A DNA stretch of 40,254 bases from Clostridia bacterium (GTDB taxonomy: Bacteria; Bacillota; Clostridia; Christensenellales; Borkfalkiaceae), in assembly GCA_900771345.1 (NCBI GenBank), contig CAAGNQ010000037.1:1-40254 (forward strand), read 5' to 3'. Shown here in pieces: positions 1 through 9,900 of this stretch; the stretch's first letter is position 1; every line of letters starts with the position of its first letter. A program made the position numbers and the translations under genes. The notes beneath the pieces are model-generated. The model saw nothing but the letters and a program-made list of their open reading frames with translations. It searched no databases and was not told where the DNA came from.

Positions 1-102
1 ACCTTGCATAGTCTCAGCAGTTTTATTTAGTAATGGTAAAGCCTCGTCATATCCTACCTCAACAGGACAAGCAAGCGCAACCATAGCAATCTTCATTTCC
101 AT
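1..102 (-). CDS. 5' fragment of an unidentified cytoplasmic protein
   Basis: Only the first 34 codons are present; the gene runs off the left edge of the window. The start at 102 is chosen because an AAAGGTG ribosome binding site lies about 7 bases upstream; a second in-frame ATG at 96 is further away. The N-terminus begins MEMKIAMVALACP, a short hydrophobic beta strand typical of an alpha/beta fold, with no signal peptide. It follows the DUF4380 gene by about 22 bases on the same strand, so it is probably the next gene of the glycan operon. A sugar isomerase of the fucose/arabinose isomerase type would fit the opening and the context, but this is a guess. Confidence 0.6.
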   Translation of the reverse strand, partial: MEMKIAMVALACPVEVGYDEALPLLNKTAETMQG

Positions 103-124
103 ATTTATCACCTTTAATATATTT

Positions 125-955
125 TTATTCTTTTGTCAATATCCATTTTTCAATATGTTGAACAGTTTGATTGGGCTCAACAGTATAAAGTGGAGAAAGA
201 GTTTCCAATTCAATCATCTCGTCACTCATATAGGTTTCATAAGAAACGTTTGAGTCAGGATAAACTTTATCCTTAAAAACCTCGTATGATTTCTCAAAAA
301 CAATGCCTTTATTGGCGTATTTCACGTTGCCGTTTGGATGCCCTATCCCTAGTTTATACGTTTTTGAATTAGGCTTATGAGTAAGAGTAATATAGTCTTT
401 TGAAAACTTTACTCTATCATCATCTAAATCAGTGCTTGGCCACCAGGTAATATGCTGAAGAGGAGTATATCCTCTCGCTCTATGGTCTAAAGGTATGTAT
501 TCAATTCCACCACCAGCCATAGTTGTAACTGGCCAAACAGAAAATTTTCTCTCTATAGAATCAGTGTTTTGAATTTTATGAATCAACTTTATGCAGTTTT
601 CACCTTCAAAACTTAACTCTATACTTTTTTTAATTTTTAGCCATTCGTCTTCTTCTTGCGTTATAACAATCTTGTCGTCTTCAATAACAAAACTTATCGG
701 ATTATTATCAGGATAGTAACTTTTATTACTCTCTGGCGCAATCCATAGCCTATGGCCACCATATAATCTCCAACCCTCAGATGTAGTAAACTTCTTCATA
801 GAAGAAGGTTGTTCGTAGAACAAATTGTCACTATTTTTATAAGAGAGAAATGATATGCGAATGCCAAATTGCAACGGAACACCTATTGAAAAATCTCCGT
901 TTTGAATAATAAGACAATCGCCTAACGTTTTATGCTTTATAATTTTTGTTTCCAT
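125..955 (-). CDS. DUF4380 / aldose-1-epimerase-like protein
   Basis: 276 aa, cytoplasmic, no signal peptide. The N-terminal third holds a GWRLYGGHRLWIAPE stretch (about residues 62-76) that I associate with DUF4380 and galactose-mutarotase-like beta-sandwich proteins, followed by a long all-beta region. The likely role is a sugar-binding or mutarotase-like step on a product of the imported glycan; no activity can be assigned from sequence alone. It lies downstream of the phosphomannose-isomerase-like gene on the same strand, with a U-tract-less hairpin (1048-1084) between them. The ATG at 955 has no recognisable ribosome binding site, and the in-frame region upstream contains stops. A 30-codon ORF with a good RBS (930-1022) overlaps the start, so initiation may be translationally coupled. 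Confidence 0.8.
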   Translation of the reverse strand: METKIIKHKTLGDCLIIQNGDFSIGVPLQFGIRISFLSYKNSDNLFYEQPSSMKKFTTSEGWRLYGGHRLWIAPESNKSYYPDNNPISFVIEDDKIVITQEEDEWLKIKKSIELSFEGENCIKLIHKIQNTDSIERKFSVWPVTTMAGGGIEYIPLDHRARGYTPLQHITWWPSTDLDDDRVKFSKDYITLTHKPNSKTYKLGIGHPNGNVKYANKGIVFEKSYEVFKDKVYPDSNVSYETYMSDEMIELETLSPLYTVEPNQTVQHIEKWILTKE

Positions 956-1022
956 AATTACGGTAATACACGGTACGGAGCAAGACGATATCCATTATTT
1001 GCCTCATTGCTAAGATATTCAT
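930..1022 (-). CDS. Possible 30-aa leader ORF overlapping the DUF4380 start
   Basis: An ATG at 1022 sits about 6 bases downstream of an AAAAGGAG ribosome binding site (near 1029-1036) and opens a 30-codon frame ending with TAA at 930-932. It overlaps the first 26 bases of the DUF4380 gene in another frame. The predicted peptide is moderately hydrophobic and resembles nothing I recognise. Its best justification is positional: the downstream gene lacks its own RBS, so ribosomes ending here could reinitiate at 955. It may equally be a chance frame under an RBS serving another purpose. Confidence 0.3.
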   Translation of the reverse strand: MNILAMRQIMDIVLLRTVYYRNYGNKNYKA

Positions 1023-1047
1023 ATATACTCCTTTTATTTTATAAAGA

Positions 1048-1084
1048 TTATTATCTCTGGTATAGTTAATACCAGAGATAATAA
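1048..1084 (-). other. Intercistronic hairpin, 16-bp perfect stem, no U-tract
   Basis: Perfect inverted repeat: arms 1048-1063 and 1069-1084 around a 5-base loop. On the minus strand it follows the phosphomannose-isomerase-like gene and precedes the DUF4380 gene. The bases after it on that strand (AATCTTTATAA) do not form a real T-run, so it is a weak or partial terminator, or an mRNA-processing or stability element. Confidence 0.75.
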
Positions 1085-1108
1085 AAGTGTAATTATATTA
1101 TTGCAAAA

Positions 1109-2920
1109 TTAACCTTGTTTCCATCTTTGGATAACACAAGTTGCTCTACCACCTTCTTCGTTGATGATTTCATAATCACCAAATGATGCAGGAACAACCA
1201 ATGTTTGGAACTTGTCACAAACTGCAAAATAATCTTTATTCGTCTTTGAACGAACAGTAACTTTTGAGCCTACAGTTAAGGTGAGCATATTCATAAACTT
1301 GCCCTCTGTAGAGAATTCGCCAACCTTTTCAAAGTGAATTCTTTCAACGTGGTATGGCATTACAGGTGTTGACTTATAACGGTCAATAAAGTAATCCTTT
1401 GTCCACTTAACAACGGTAGGAGTTGAAAGAAGATGGTCTTTAACCCATGATGCTCTTCTTGTCTTTTCCATATTTCTGCCGTGTTCAAGGTGCATCTTTA
1501 ATGGCTTACCTGTCATAGTCTTTGCGTTATCATCCCAAGATGGTCTTGCAAAGTCATATTCAAAGAATGAATATTCAGTACCGTTGATACTTGGGTTTGT
1601 ATCCATTTCAAGAACCATTTGGTTTCCACCGTGACCGTGCATTGTTCCTGGTGGGATTAAGTAGAGGTCGCCCTCTTTGCTTGACCAGTTAGCAATAAAA
1701 TCTTTCCAGTTCTCGATAGGCTTAATATTTTGTGATTCTTCACAAAGTCTTTCCCATTCTTCAATATCAGCGTCATCATGGAAACCCATCCAGGTATTAG
1801 CACCTTCGTAAGCCTCTGCTATGTAATATGTTTCATATCTTCCGAGTGGCTCGTCGAAGTTATCTGCTACGTATTTACTGCTTGGGTGAATATGCATTGG
1901 CATTGAAATTCTTTCTGCTGGTTGTTTTGTTGGATGCCAGCCATCATCTAGCCAAATATCAAGTGGGAACAAGCCTGGGTATTGCTTATCAATAAGTTCA
2001 CCAACAAGTTCTTTACCATATTGCATTGCATTGAGCATTGGCATAGAAATACTTCTTTCTCCACCAAAGTCGATAAGAATACGAAGTTCTGGTCCGGCAA
2101 TCTTGTTCCAAGCATTGTTTGCTAGGCCTTCAACACCGTAATCCATTTGTTCATAACGATAAGCACCCCAAGGACCTGGGCTGAAAATCTTAACTTCGTG
2201 AATAGGATATTTAACTAACGTTGACATGATTTCGTCATAAGCGTTCTTTGGAACTAAAACTAGGTCATCTTCAAAATAGTTTTCAATATAGAAATCCATT
2301 GCACCATACATAAAGTCTTTTTGACGTTTTAACATATAGTAGTCAGAATAGTTGTATTCCTTCCAGTTATAGTTCTTTGTAGGAGATGTTTGACCAAAAG
2401 TATTAAGCCTTCCTTCCCACATATCCCATTGAACTTTTTGGTGAGTGTTATCCACGTAGCACTTAACAGCGAAAAGATTGCTCAATTCTTTAATGCAAGC
2501 GCCTTCACCATAAACGATAACTACTGCACTTGATGAAAGTTTGCTCTTTAAATCAGCAATAGCTTTTTCATCCATAATATCTTCAATAACACCAACTTTA
2601 TTTACTTTACCAAAGCCTGGGTCATCAGTAACGAATGGTGCATTGTAAGCGATTATTTCTTCTCTAGACTTATAAAGGTTTGTTGCAGAATATAGTTCTA
2701 CGTTTAATCCCTTCTTTTGAAGTTTTGTTGCAATCGCATTTGCAATTTTTTCAAAGTTGATACCATACCAACCGTCAATTGAAATATTTTTGTCTGAAGA
2801 ATCAACTAGTGAAGCAATTTTGTCTACTACTTTTTCCCAGCCAAAAATCACGCTATCTCTATTTTTAGCAGAAATAACGATTTTGTTGTCAGCATTTTTA
2901 ATAGATTCATATACTGGCAT
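1109..2920 (-). CDS. Large class I mannose-6-phosphate isomerase-like cupin protein with extra N-terminal domain
   Basis: 603 aa, cytoplasmic. The C-terminal half carries type I phosphomannose isomerase cupin features: a metal-binding MPMHIHPSSKY motif near residue 340 and IPPGTMHGHGG followed by LEMD near residue 423. Known members interconvert mannose-6-phosphate and fructose-6-phosphate using a bound metal; the exact sugar here is unproven. The first roughly 200 residues are extra compared with the usual ~320-aa bacterial enzymes. They begin like an alpha/beta nucleotide-binding domain (SIDGWYGINFEKIANAI near residue 47), but the glycine-lysine loop of a true P-loop is absent. Start at 2920 is set by an AGGAGG site. 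It sits in the run of minus-strand glycan genes, after the InlB-repeat lipoprotein and before the DUF4380 gene. Confidence 0.75.
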   Translation of the reverse strand: MPVYESIKNADNKIVISAKNRDSVIFGWEKVVDKIASLVDSSDKNISIDGWYGINFEKIANAIATKLQKKGLNVELYSATNLYKSREEIIAYNAPFVTDDPGFGKVNKVGVIEDIMDEKAIADLKSKLSSSAVVIVYGEGACIKELSNLFAVKCYVDNTHQKVQWDMWEGRLNTFGQTSPTKNYNWKEYNYSDYYMLKRQKDFMYGAMDFYIENYFEDDLVLVPKNAYDEIMSTLVKYPIHEVKIFSPGPWGAYRYEQMDYGVEGLANNAWNKIAGPELRILIDFGGERSISMPMLNAMQYGKELVGELIDKQYPGLFPLDIWLDDGWHPTKQPAERISMPMHIHPSSKYVADNFDEPLGRYETYYIAEAYEGANTWMGFHDDADIEEWERLCEESQNIKPIENWKDFIANWSSKEGDLYLIPPGTMHGHGGNQMVLEMDTNPSINGTEYSFFEYDFARPSWDDNAKTMTGKPLKMHLEHGRNMEKTRRASWVKDHLLSTPTVVKWTKDYFIDRYKSTPVMPYHVERIHFEKVGEFSTEGKFMNMLTLTVGSKVTVRSKTNKDYFAVCDKFQTLVVPASFGDYEIINEEGGRATCVIQRWKQG

Positions 2921-3014
2921 TTTTTTGTCCTCCTATAAATGTTTTTATCCAATAATAAATAAAAATATTAAACTTTAACCTATTATTTTACTTAATTATT
3001 TTAATATATAATGA

Positions 3015-3560
3015 TTAAACTGTTGGTCCCCAATTATCTTTAGCCCATCTTGCAGTCAACTCTATCCATTCGGTAACAGGAGTGTTAAAATCAAACTCAA
3101 CCCCATCATCTGTATACCATCCGTCAAACACATAATCAACTTTAGATGGATCTTCAGGCTTAACTAGTTTTTCACCATACTTAATGGTTTGAGAAGCAAC
3201 AGTACTTCCACCATTAGTATTAAACGCTATCGTATAAGTTGCAATCTTATAATATAGAGAAAGATTTAGGCCACCTTCCTGCAATACGCCACTGCTTACA
3301 CTTAGAGTTGCATCTAATTCATAACCTGCTCTATTTTGTGCGTCTGCAATAATAGTTTTTCCTATCTCTGCTGAACTGCTTACTGTTAAGGCGTTGTCAA
3401 TAACGTATTCACCAGACTCTAAGTCCTCAAAATAATATTTGATGGTATATGAGGCAATTGGTCCAGTAGGAACTTCTGGGTCATTGTTACCATTACAAGC
3501 GCTAAAGCAACATAAACACAATAGCATGCTCATCATTACAATAAAAAATCTTTTTTTCAT
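3015..3560 (-). CDS. Surface lipoprotein with InlB-type (Listeria-Bacteroides) repeat
   Basis: 181 aa from the ATG at 3560. An upstream in-frame ATG at 3572 is rejected because the GAGGTG ribosome binding site falls between the two. The N-terminus has a lysine start, a hydrophobic core and the lipobox CFSAC, so it should be lipid-anchored outside the membrane. About residues 35-105 form an all-beta segment resembling MucBP/InlB-like modules. The last 70 residues match the InlB B-repeat pattern (FNTNGG, then DGWYTDDG, then LTARW). Such repeats are found in surface proteins and usually serve as stalk or binding modules; no catalytic residues are evident. It follows the Big_2 lipoprotein after an intercistronic hairpin at 3594-3625 and precedes the isomerase-like gene. 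Confidence 0.85.
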   Translation of the reverse strand: MKKRFFIVMMSMLLCLCCFSACNGNNDPEVPTGPIASYTIKYYFEDLESGEYVIDNALTVSSSAEIGKTIIADAQNRAGYELDATLSVSSGVLQEGGLNLSLYYKIATYTIAFNTNGGSTVASQTIKYGEKLVKPEDPSKVDYVFDGWYTDDGVEFDFNTPVTEWIELTARWAKDNWGPTV

Positions 3561-3593
3561 TTCACACCTCATTTTATATTATAATTCATATTA

Positions 3594-3625
3594 GCACATA
3601 GAAGATTAAAATATCCTCTATGTGC
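3594..3625 (-). other. Intercistronic hairpin between two lipoprotein genes
   Basis: On the minus strand a 13-bp stem (one G-U pair) closes a 6-base loop, with GCACATAGA at 3617-3625 reading into its complement at 3594-3602. It lies between the Big_2 and InlB lipoprotein genes. It is followed by TAATATGAATT rather than a U-run, so full termination is not expected. A TATAAT-like sequence follows closely, but I see no convincing -35. Confidence 0.65.
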
Positions 3626-3640
3626 AATATTAAATTACTA

Positions 3641-5095
3641 TTATGGCAACTCTATAAAAGAGTTAGTTGATGGAGCATCTTTAACAAAACTTAGTGGAGC
3701 AACATAAACGTTATATGCTGAAACCATATTTGCTGGAGTGCCCATCCATACTGCAAACAAAGGTTGTTCTTTGTTAATTAAAATTTGATAATTATCAATT
3801 ACTTTATTAATATCAATATTAAATGCATACCAGGTATTATTCTTTAATGCTCCACCAACGTTAGACGTGTTCATTTTACCTGTTATTCCAGGGTCATTAT
3901 TATCACCGTTAACAACGTAACTACTAATATAAAGTGAATTATTTTTCTCCGTTATATTTGTATTTTGTTTTTTATCAATACATATCTTTAGTTGGAGTGA
4001 TTGATAACCCTCGTTTCTTAGTTTTGTTATCGCCTGTTTTGTTTGCATTGGTGGGATATAAAACCCGTACCACCATTTTCTATGAAAATTACCTTCTGTG
4101 CCATCTTTACTATTTGTAGCAAATAGTTTACTTTCAGTGTTTCCAGATACGTCAGAGTCGATTATGCTTACTGCCATATAGTCAGCATCTTTCTTATCTA
4201 TAACACCTGTGTCTACTGATAAAGAATCTAATAATCCAATATCTCTAAATTCATTATATTCTTCTTTATTTGCTTTGTATAGGCATTCTACAGCAACATC
4301 TTTTTTAACACCCTGGTAATTTAACTCAACAGTCGTTTTTCCCATATGTTGTCCGATAATTTTCGTATCTTCAACAGAAACAACGTCATTTTTTGCGGTA
4401 AGAGATATTTGGGCATCTGGAATAAGCTGTCCGTTAAAGGTCTTAACTCTATAGAAAACGTTTACAGTTTCACCCATATATACGGTGATATTTGAATCGG
4501 TGTCAATTACTGCGTCAGGATGAACGCTGATAGGAATATACTCACAAAATAGTTTTCCATCATATACACAAGATATTTCAACTTGTGTTTGACCATTGTT
4601 AACAGCTAAAACAGCACCATGTTCATTTACAACTGCTATGTTCTCATCCAAAGATTTGAATGAAATAACAGCGTCATTAGCAACCTTGCTATCCTTTTTT
4701 AACTGAACTTCTAAAGGAAAGGTTCTTCCCTTTATAATAACAACTTCGTTAGTAGACGACCATAGCCTATACATAGGAGCAGGGGTTACTCTTATTAAAA
4801 CCTTACCCTCTTCTCCTTTGCCAAGTTTAGCATTAATGTTCGTTTCACCAACAGAAACTGCTACAACGTTGCCATCTTCATCAACTGTTGCAATGTTTGT
4901 ATTGTTTGACGAAAACTTAACTTTTTTGTCAGTATTTTTTGCGTAATACAAAACCTTTTGAGAACTACCAACCTTGAGCTCAATAACGTCGCTAAAAAGC
5001 ATTAATGATGAAGAAGAACTGTCGTTATTTTTACATCCTGCAAGCGTTGCAAATGCCATAACGAAAACTAATAAAAATAATAATATTTTTTTCAT
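3641..5095 (-). CDS. Lipoprotein with Big_2-type Ig domains and a C-terminal jelly-roll-like domain
   Basis: 484 aa from the ATG at 5095, which follows a GGGGGA ribosome binding site; the longer upstream frame lies inside the preceding gene. Signal peptide with lipobox LAGC and a serine-rich linker. Three consecutive bacterial Ig-like segments occupy roughly residues 30-280 (for example FSSNNTNIATVDEDGNVVAV, then FKSLDENIAVVNEHGAVLAV). The remaining 200 residues form a beta-rich domain containing RNEGYQSLQLKICID near residue 360. This resembles domains in the 927-aa secreted protein of the same locus. No catalytic signature is seen, so a surface glycan-binding role is inferred. The start lies 1 base after the stop of the DUF4838 gene, so the two are probably translationally coupled. 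Confidence 0.8.
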   Translation of the reverse strand: MKKILLFLLVFVMAFATLAGCKNNDSSSSSLMLFSDVIELKVGSSQKVLYYAKNTDKKVKFSSNNTNIATVDEDGNVVAVSVGETNINAKLGKGEEGKVLIRVTPAPMYRLWSSTNEVVIIKGRTFPLEVQLKKDSKVANDAVISFKSLDENIAVVNEHGAVLAVNNGQTQVEISCVYDGKLFCEYIPISVHPDAVIDTDSNITVYMGETVNVFYRVKTFNGQLIPDAQISLTAKNDVVSVEDTKIIGQHMGKTTVELNYQGVKKDVAVECLYKANKEEYNEFRDIGLLDSLSVDTGVIDKKDADYMAVSIIDSDVSGNTESKLFATNSKDGTEGNFHRKWWYGFYIPPMQTKQAITKLRNEGYQSLQLKICIDKKQNTNITEKNNSLYISSYVVNGDNNDPGITGKMNTSNVGGALKNNTWYAFNIDINKVIDNYQILINKEQPLFAVWMGTPANMVSAYNVYVAPLSFVKDAPSTNSFIELP

Positions 5096-5096
5096 T

Positions 5097-6971
5097 TTAC
5101 AATATCCCCCACAATTTAAATATGTCATCAAACGATTGAGTTGAAAGCTCTTGTGGTCTTGCAATATCGTGCTTCTTAATCTTATCCTTAAACGCCAACC
5201 TTAAATTCAATAATTCAGTTTCTGAATAAAGGTCATCATAGAAAGCAACTCTAATATAGTCAACAGTCAACGTTTCAAGGTCAATTCTATCATAAAGTTT
5301 CTGATACATATCCATATCAACGTCTTTTAGATATTCTATTGACTGTTTTGCCTCATCAAAATACGAATCCCAACGATTAATCAAGTTTACAGGGAAAGCA
5401 TCTTTTCCAAGTGTATCCCAGTACATATATGCAGAAGCGTGAACCGAAGGGTATTTATTTCTTGTATAAATAAACCACTGACGATATTCTTCAACATATT
5501 TCATTAACGGTTCAGCAGCATCTTTATAATACTGATTAAAGAAGTTTTTCGTAAGTTTTGCGACGTCGCAGTTAGAATCCCACATAAGTTTTAAGGTCAT
5601 ATAATTCTTATATGCCATAAATCCAGTGGCTTTTGAGTTCCATGAGCCAAGCACGTGTGATGCTTCAACGCCACACTCGGTGTAGAATCTATAGTTATCC
5701 TGCACAATACTAAAGTCAGCCATAAGTGGAATAATATATGAGCCGAAGTTAGTGTTATAATCATAAAGAAGAAGATTCTTTGATATTATAGACCACTGCT
5801 TGAACTCTACACCAAATTCATAGTTCATTTGGTGATACATTGGATACATTCTGTCTGCATAAACCGGTGCAAGTTGAATTGCAACGTTATCACGACATAT
5901 TACTTCCTCGTCAAAAGGCACAATCTCACCATTTACCTCTTTTACAGGTGGCTTCTTTGTTGGCCAATATGCATGGGTTGCAATGGTTAAATCTCTACCT
6001 GGGAAATATTCTTTTACAGCATCAGCTACCCTGTTTATTGCTTTAAGCATTACAGCAGAGTGTGTGCCGTATTTTTCAAATGAAGCAGTACAGTTAGTAC
6101 ACTTACACCAATCGTCACCGTCGTTTTGCGCTACGATAACGTGAGTTGTTTGATCTGATTGAGACTCTATGTGTAAAATAACGTTTTTACACAATTCTGC
6201 AATTAGTTCTTCATTTGAGTAACAAACGTGCCCCCAATCCTTTTTAGTACTAACGTACCATTCTGGATGGTCTTTGTAGTAGGTTTCTGGTGGAAGGAAC
6301 TTAAATATTGAGTGACCGTTACCATATGACGACCAAGTCAAATTATGAAGTCTTAAAATTTGATATTGCAACACCATATCGTTTGGTGTATCTATGTCCG
6401 TATTGAACATGTTACGATATCTTATGTCAGGCGCTTCATTAATATCTATATCATCAAAACTAACGTCATTTTTAAAGCTATAGTATATTTCATCCTCGTC
6501 ATACGCTTCGTAATCAACAAACACTCTTAACAAATCGTAAGCCGAATAAATATATGAGTACGCACTGTCACCACCGATAATATAAATATCATCGCCTACT
6601 GACTTAATAGCAAAACCATCACCCTTTAAGGCTTCTCTATCAATTTCTAGACCTGTTTGTTCGTATGCCTTTGTTTCGCCTATACTTATAATCTTATCAC
6701 TACTTGTTGCAACATATTGTGGCTCATTTTTGATTTCGATTGTACAACCTGTAGACTTTAACAAAACGTCAGCAATAAAAGTAGCGGCAGAAACTTCACT
6801 TCCTTTAGTGGTTTCTGGCAACACTATCACATAGTTAGTTTCAGAGTCTTTTATAAAGGTATATTTTCCTGATTGCGTGCTGTTATTGTTAGAACACGCT
6901 GATGAAAATATAAAGAATATAGACAAGCAAAGTGTTATAACACTCTTAATACGAGAACTTAATCTTTTCAT
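5097..6971 (-). CDS. DUF4838 lipoprotein, putative glycoside hydrolase-like
   Basis: 624 aa with a lipoprotein signal peptide (lipobox SSAC). Residues about 35-160 form the alpha/beta N-terminal domain seen before barrels in GH20/GH67-type enzymes. The central region has features I associate with DUF4838: HPEWY, NDGDDWCKCTNC, and TIATHAYWPT. Proteins with this domain resemble alpha-glucuronidase-type barrels, but activity is not established. Glycan cleavage or binding at the cell surface is therefore inferred from architecture and from its place downstream of the ABC transporter genes. The tandem ATGs at 6974 and 6971 overlap the previous gene's stop in a TAATGATG arrangement. The GGAGGG ribosome binding site is better spaced for 6971. 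Coupling to the upstream gene is likely. Confidence 0.8.
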   Translation of the reverse strand: MKRLSSRIKSVITLCLSIFFIFSSACSNNNSTQSGKYTFIKDSETNYVIVLPETTKGSEVSAATFIADVLLKSTGCTIEIKNEPQYVATSSDKIISIGETKAYEQTGLEIDREALKGDGFAIKSVGDDIYIIGGDSAYSYIYSAYDLLRVFVDYEAYDEDEIYYSFKNDVSFDDIDINEAPDIRYRNMFNTDIDTPNDMVLQYQILRLHNLTWSSYGNGHSIFKFLPPETYYKDHPEWYVSTKKDWGHVCYSNEELIAELCKNVILHIESQSDQTTHVIVAQNDGDDWCKCTNCTASFEKYGTHSAVMLKAINRVADAVKEYFPGRDLTIATHAYWPTKKPPVKEVNGEIVPFDEEVICRDNVAIQLAPVYADRMYPMYHQMNYEFGVEFKQWSIISKNLLLYDYNTNFGSYIIPLMADFSIVQDNYRFYTECGVEASHVLGSWNSKATGFMAYKNYMTLKLMWDSNCDVAKLTKNFFNQYYKDAAEPLMKYVEEYRQWFIYTRNKYPSVHASAYMYWDTLGKDAFPVNLINRWDSYFDEAKQSIEYLKDVDMDMYQKLYDRIDLETLTVDYIRVAFYDDLYSETELLNLRLAFKDKIKKHDIARPQELSTQSFDDIFKLWGIL

Positions 6972-6973
6972 CA

Positions 6974-9900
6974 TTATCCCTCCACAATAACAGTTACGTC
7001 TACCTTAGCTATATTAGAAGCCTCATCAACAACGTAATAGCTTATTTTCCATTCACCAGCAATATTAAAGGTAAACGTTGCACTTATAGTGCCATCAAAA
7101 ACATATACGTCTTCAACCTGGTAAATTCTAAATTCTGGGTCAAGGTAATACATTGCAACACTTAAATTATCTATAGACGATAGATTGTCAGAGAATGTTG
7201 CTGTAGGCAATTCTACAAGCTCGTCAACCTTGCAAGAAATAGACAATTTCTTAACAGAAAGTTCTGGAGCAATCGTGTCTATAACTTGATAGAATACTTC
7301 ACGAATTGATTCACGGTTGTTTCCGTCTTTCGCAGTATAAACTGTTCTATAGTTACCGTATTTAGTAAACATGAACTCGTAAACAACGTCAGAAGGAATA
7401 TTTTGGAGTAAAATACCGTCAACACTCGTAACAACTTCCCCTTCAGGGTCAAATACAGTGTAGAGTGTTTTTGTTGAACTTAAAACGTCCGTCGCATAAG
7501 CGATAGCTGTTTTTGTTGTTGAATTGATTTCGTGGAATAATTTCTGATTTTCTTCAACGAACAAGATAGGTGACTGTAAGTCTCTAATAGCAACAAGAGA
7601 TTGCCCTGCGATAGAAAGCATCTTTAAACCAAATGCAGTCTTACCCTGTTCAACACCCTCAACTGATATTTCTAAATATGCCTTGTTTTGAGTAAAGCCA
7701 GTGAAGTCATTTCCGCTAAGGAATGATTTAATTTTAATCTTTTGTCCGTTAATCTCGATTAAATCGTTAACGCAATTAAATAGGAAGGATATTTGCTCTT
7801 TTGGATCAGAGAAACTTCCTTGTACGCTATACGATATACCGTCATTAATTGACATTTTGATAGCGTCACCATCTTTAATGAAGGAAAGAAGGAGAACATT
7901 ATCAGGAATTGCAGTATCGATAAACTTATAATTTATCTTGCTAGCATTATTATAAACTTTATAGGTATCTTGATAAATGTTAAAGGTGAACGTTTCTTCA
8001 ATCGGAATTTCCTTAATGAATGACATAGTAGCATTGCTATTAAACCAAGCAACCATACTGTCAGATATTTGTTCAATGGTTACTCCATCAGAAGTAACAA
8101 AATACTTAACAAAGTCGGTGCTTAATGATTTAACTTCAACAACTGGAACATCATCATAAGCAATTACAGTTTTTCCATTAACAGTTTGATAGATAAACTT
8201 AACGTCAACACTATCCACCCCTGCCGAAGGAGTATATGAGTTACTGCTTAATGTAACAGCACCATTACCTTCATCAACGGTAATTTTAGCGTCGATTATA
8301 TCACATTCGCCTTGCCTTGTATAATAGTCGTATGCTTGTGGGGCCTTAAACGAGTGCGTTTGTCCAACAATAAAGCCACTAGGTATAGTAGGAACAATAT
8401 CTAAAAGTGGATCAATGCTATAAGTAACGTTAACGTCATATCCGATTTCGTAGGTTTGACCTATATAGTCGGTAATTTGGTACGCAACACGATACTTACC
8501 CGGTTTAGTTGGTCTGAACGTTTCAACGTTTTCTTCTACGACAACGCCGTTATTTCTAATTTGAACGTTAACTCTTGGTTTACCAGAATAAACAACAGGT
8601 TCAAATTCAGCAACGTCAAAAGACTTTCCATAGAAACAATCAGTAACGTATTCTCCAACCATATTACCCGTAGGTATTCTAACAGCACCCCTAGCCTCTA
8701 TTAAGCAGGTCTGCTCAGTAATATTGCCGTAACCATCAACAGCTTTATAAACTATTTGATAGAATCCAGACACATCAGGCGTAAATGAGCCGTCATTAAT
8801 AGCGACACTGTAAAGTCTTGTAGCACCATCCATATAATAAACGCTTGTAGAATATTGAATATTATATAATTCATTATCCATAACCTTTGCGCTGAAGATA
8901 TTAAACGGAACGCCAACCTTAGCAAAAGGAAGAAGACCATTTTGGTCAGTTTCAGTTTCAATGGTTAGAATTGGACTATTAACGTCGAACGAATCTTGTT
9001 TAGTAAAATCAGCCCCAGCAATGTTTTCAATGAAAACTTTACCAGACCCACCACTAAGTCCGTCAATCCACATAGAGAGATAAACTTCTCCCGTAGTGAA
9101 CCCATTAAACTTAGTGTCAAAAACTTCTTTTTTCTCGTGGTATTGCAAATCGTATTCCCTACCCAAGTCTGCAATCATAGTTTTGTAGTATGGATGAGGC
9201 ACAGTACCAGCGTAAATTTTGTTTGGTGTGTGAGCTATATTATCAACCTCGTCATAAGCAAGCCAAGTAAGTTTAGGATTAGCGCCAACCTTTGGAACGC
9301 CATCGAAAGACATATAAACGTAAGTACCAAAAGCACTTGTATAGCCTGCAGTTTGTGGGTAGGTAATGTTACCACACCATTTTTCCTCACCAGAGAAAGA
9401 CGCAGTGATACAACCAAGACCAACGTAGTTTCCTGGGTATTCAACGTTAGGGTCTTTCACCTGATAAGAAACGTAAATACTAGGGTCATAAGCGTCGGTT
9501 AAGGTAATATAAATCTTACCATAATCAGCCGTTCCTTTTGTTGAAGGAAGTGGCGCAAGCTTAATAAACCCTTCTGTGTTTGATAAATCCCTTAAATCAA
9601 TAACGTCATTATAAACAAATTTTGAACCTCTAGGGATATCAACGATTAAGCCTTCAGCCGAATCAGGATACATACTAGGAGTTCCAATAGTAATACTGCC
9701 CTCTTTCTCGGTAAACTGATAAGTTTTACGATAAACTAAGAAAGAAGATTCTTCTTGATAAATTTTATCATCAATAACAGCAGTAAAACGAATAGTCCAA
9801 GTACCAGTTTCATCTAAGGTAATAGTCTTTTCCTCGTACGATAAACCAGATGGAGAGATTAGAATCGACGAAGCGTCTTCAGTCTTTCCATCAATAGTCA

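Noticed and set aside
958..1038. Frame reading ...SNEANNGYRLAPYRVLP then stop upstream of the DUF4380 gene, possibly the end of a decayed gene
   Set aside because: Protein-like in appearance but has no start codon, is only 27 codons long and is bounded by a stop; too little to call a pseudogene.
8996..9502. 168-codon plus-strand ORF opposite the 1043-aa surface protein gene
   Set aside because: It lies wholly antisense to a clear coding frame, has no ribosome binding site and no recognisable domain; it is a shadow of codon usage.
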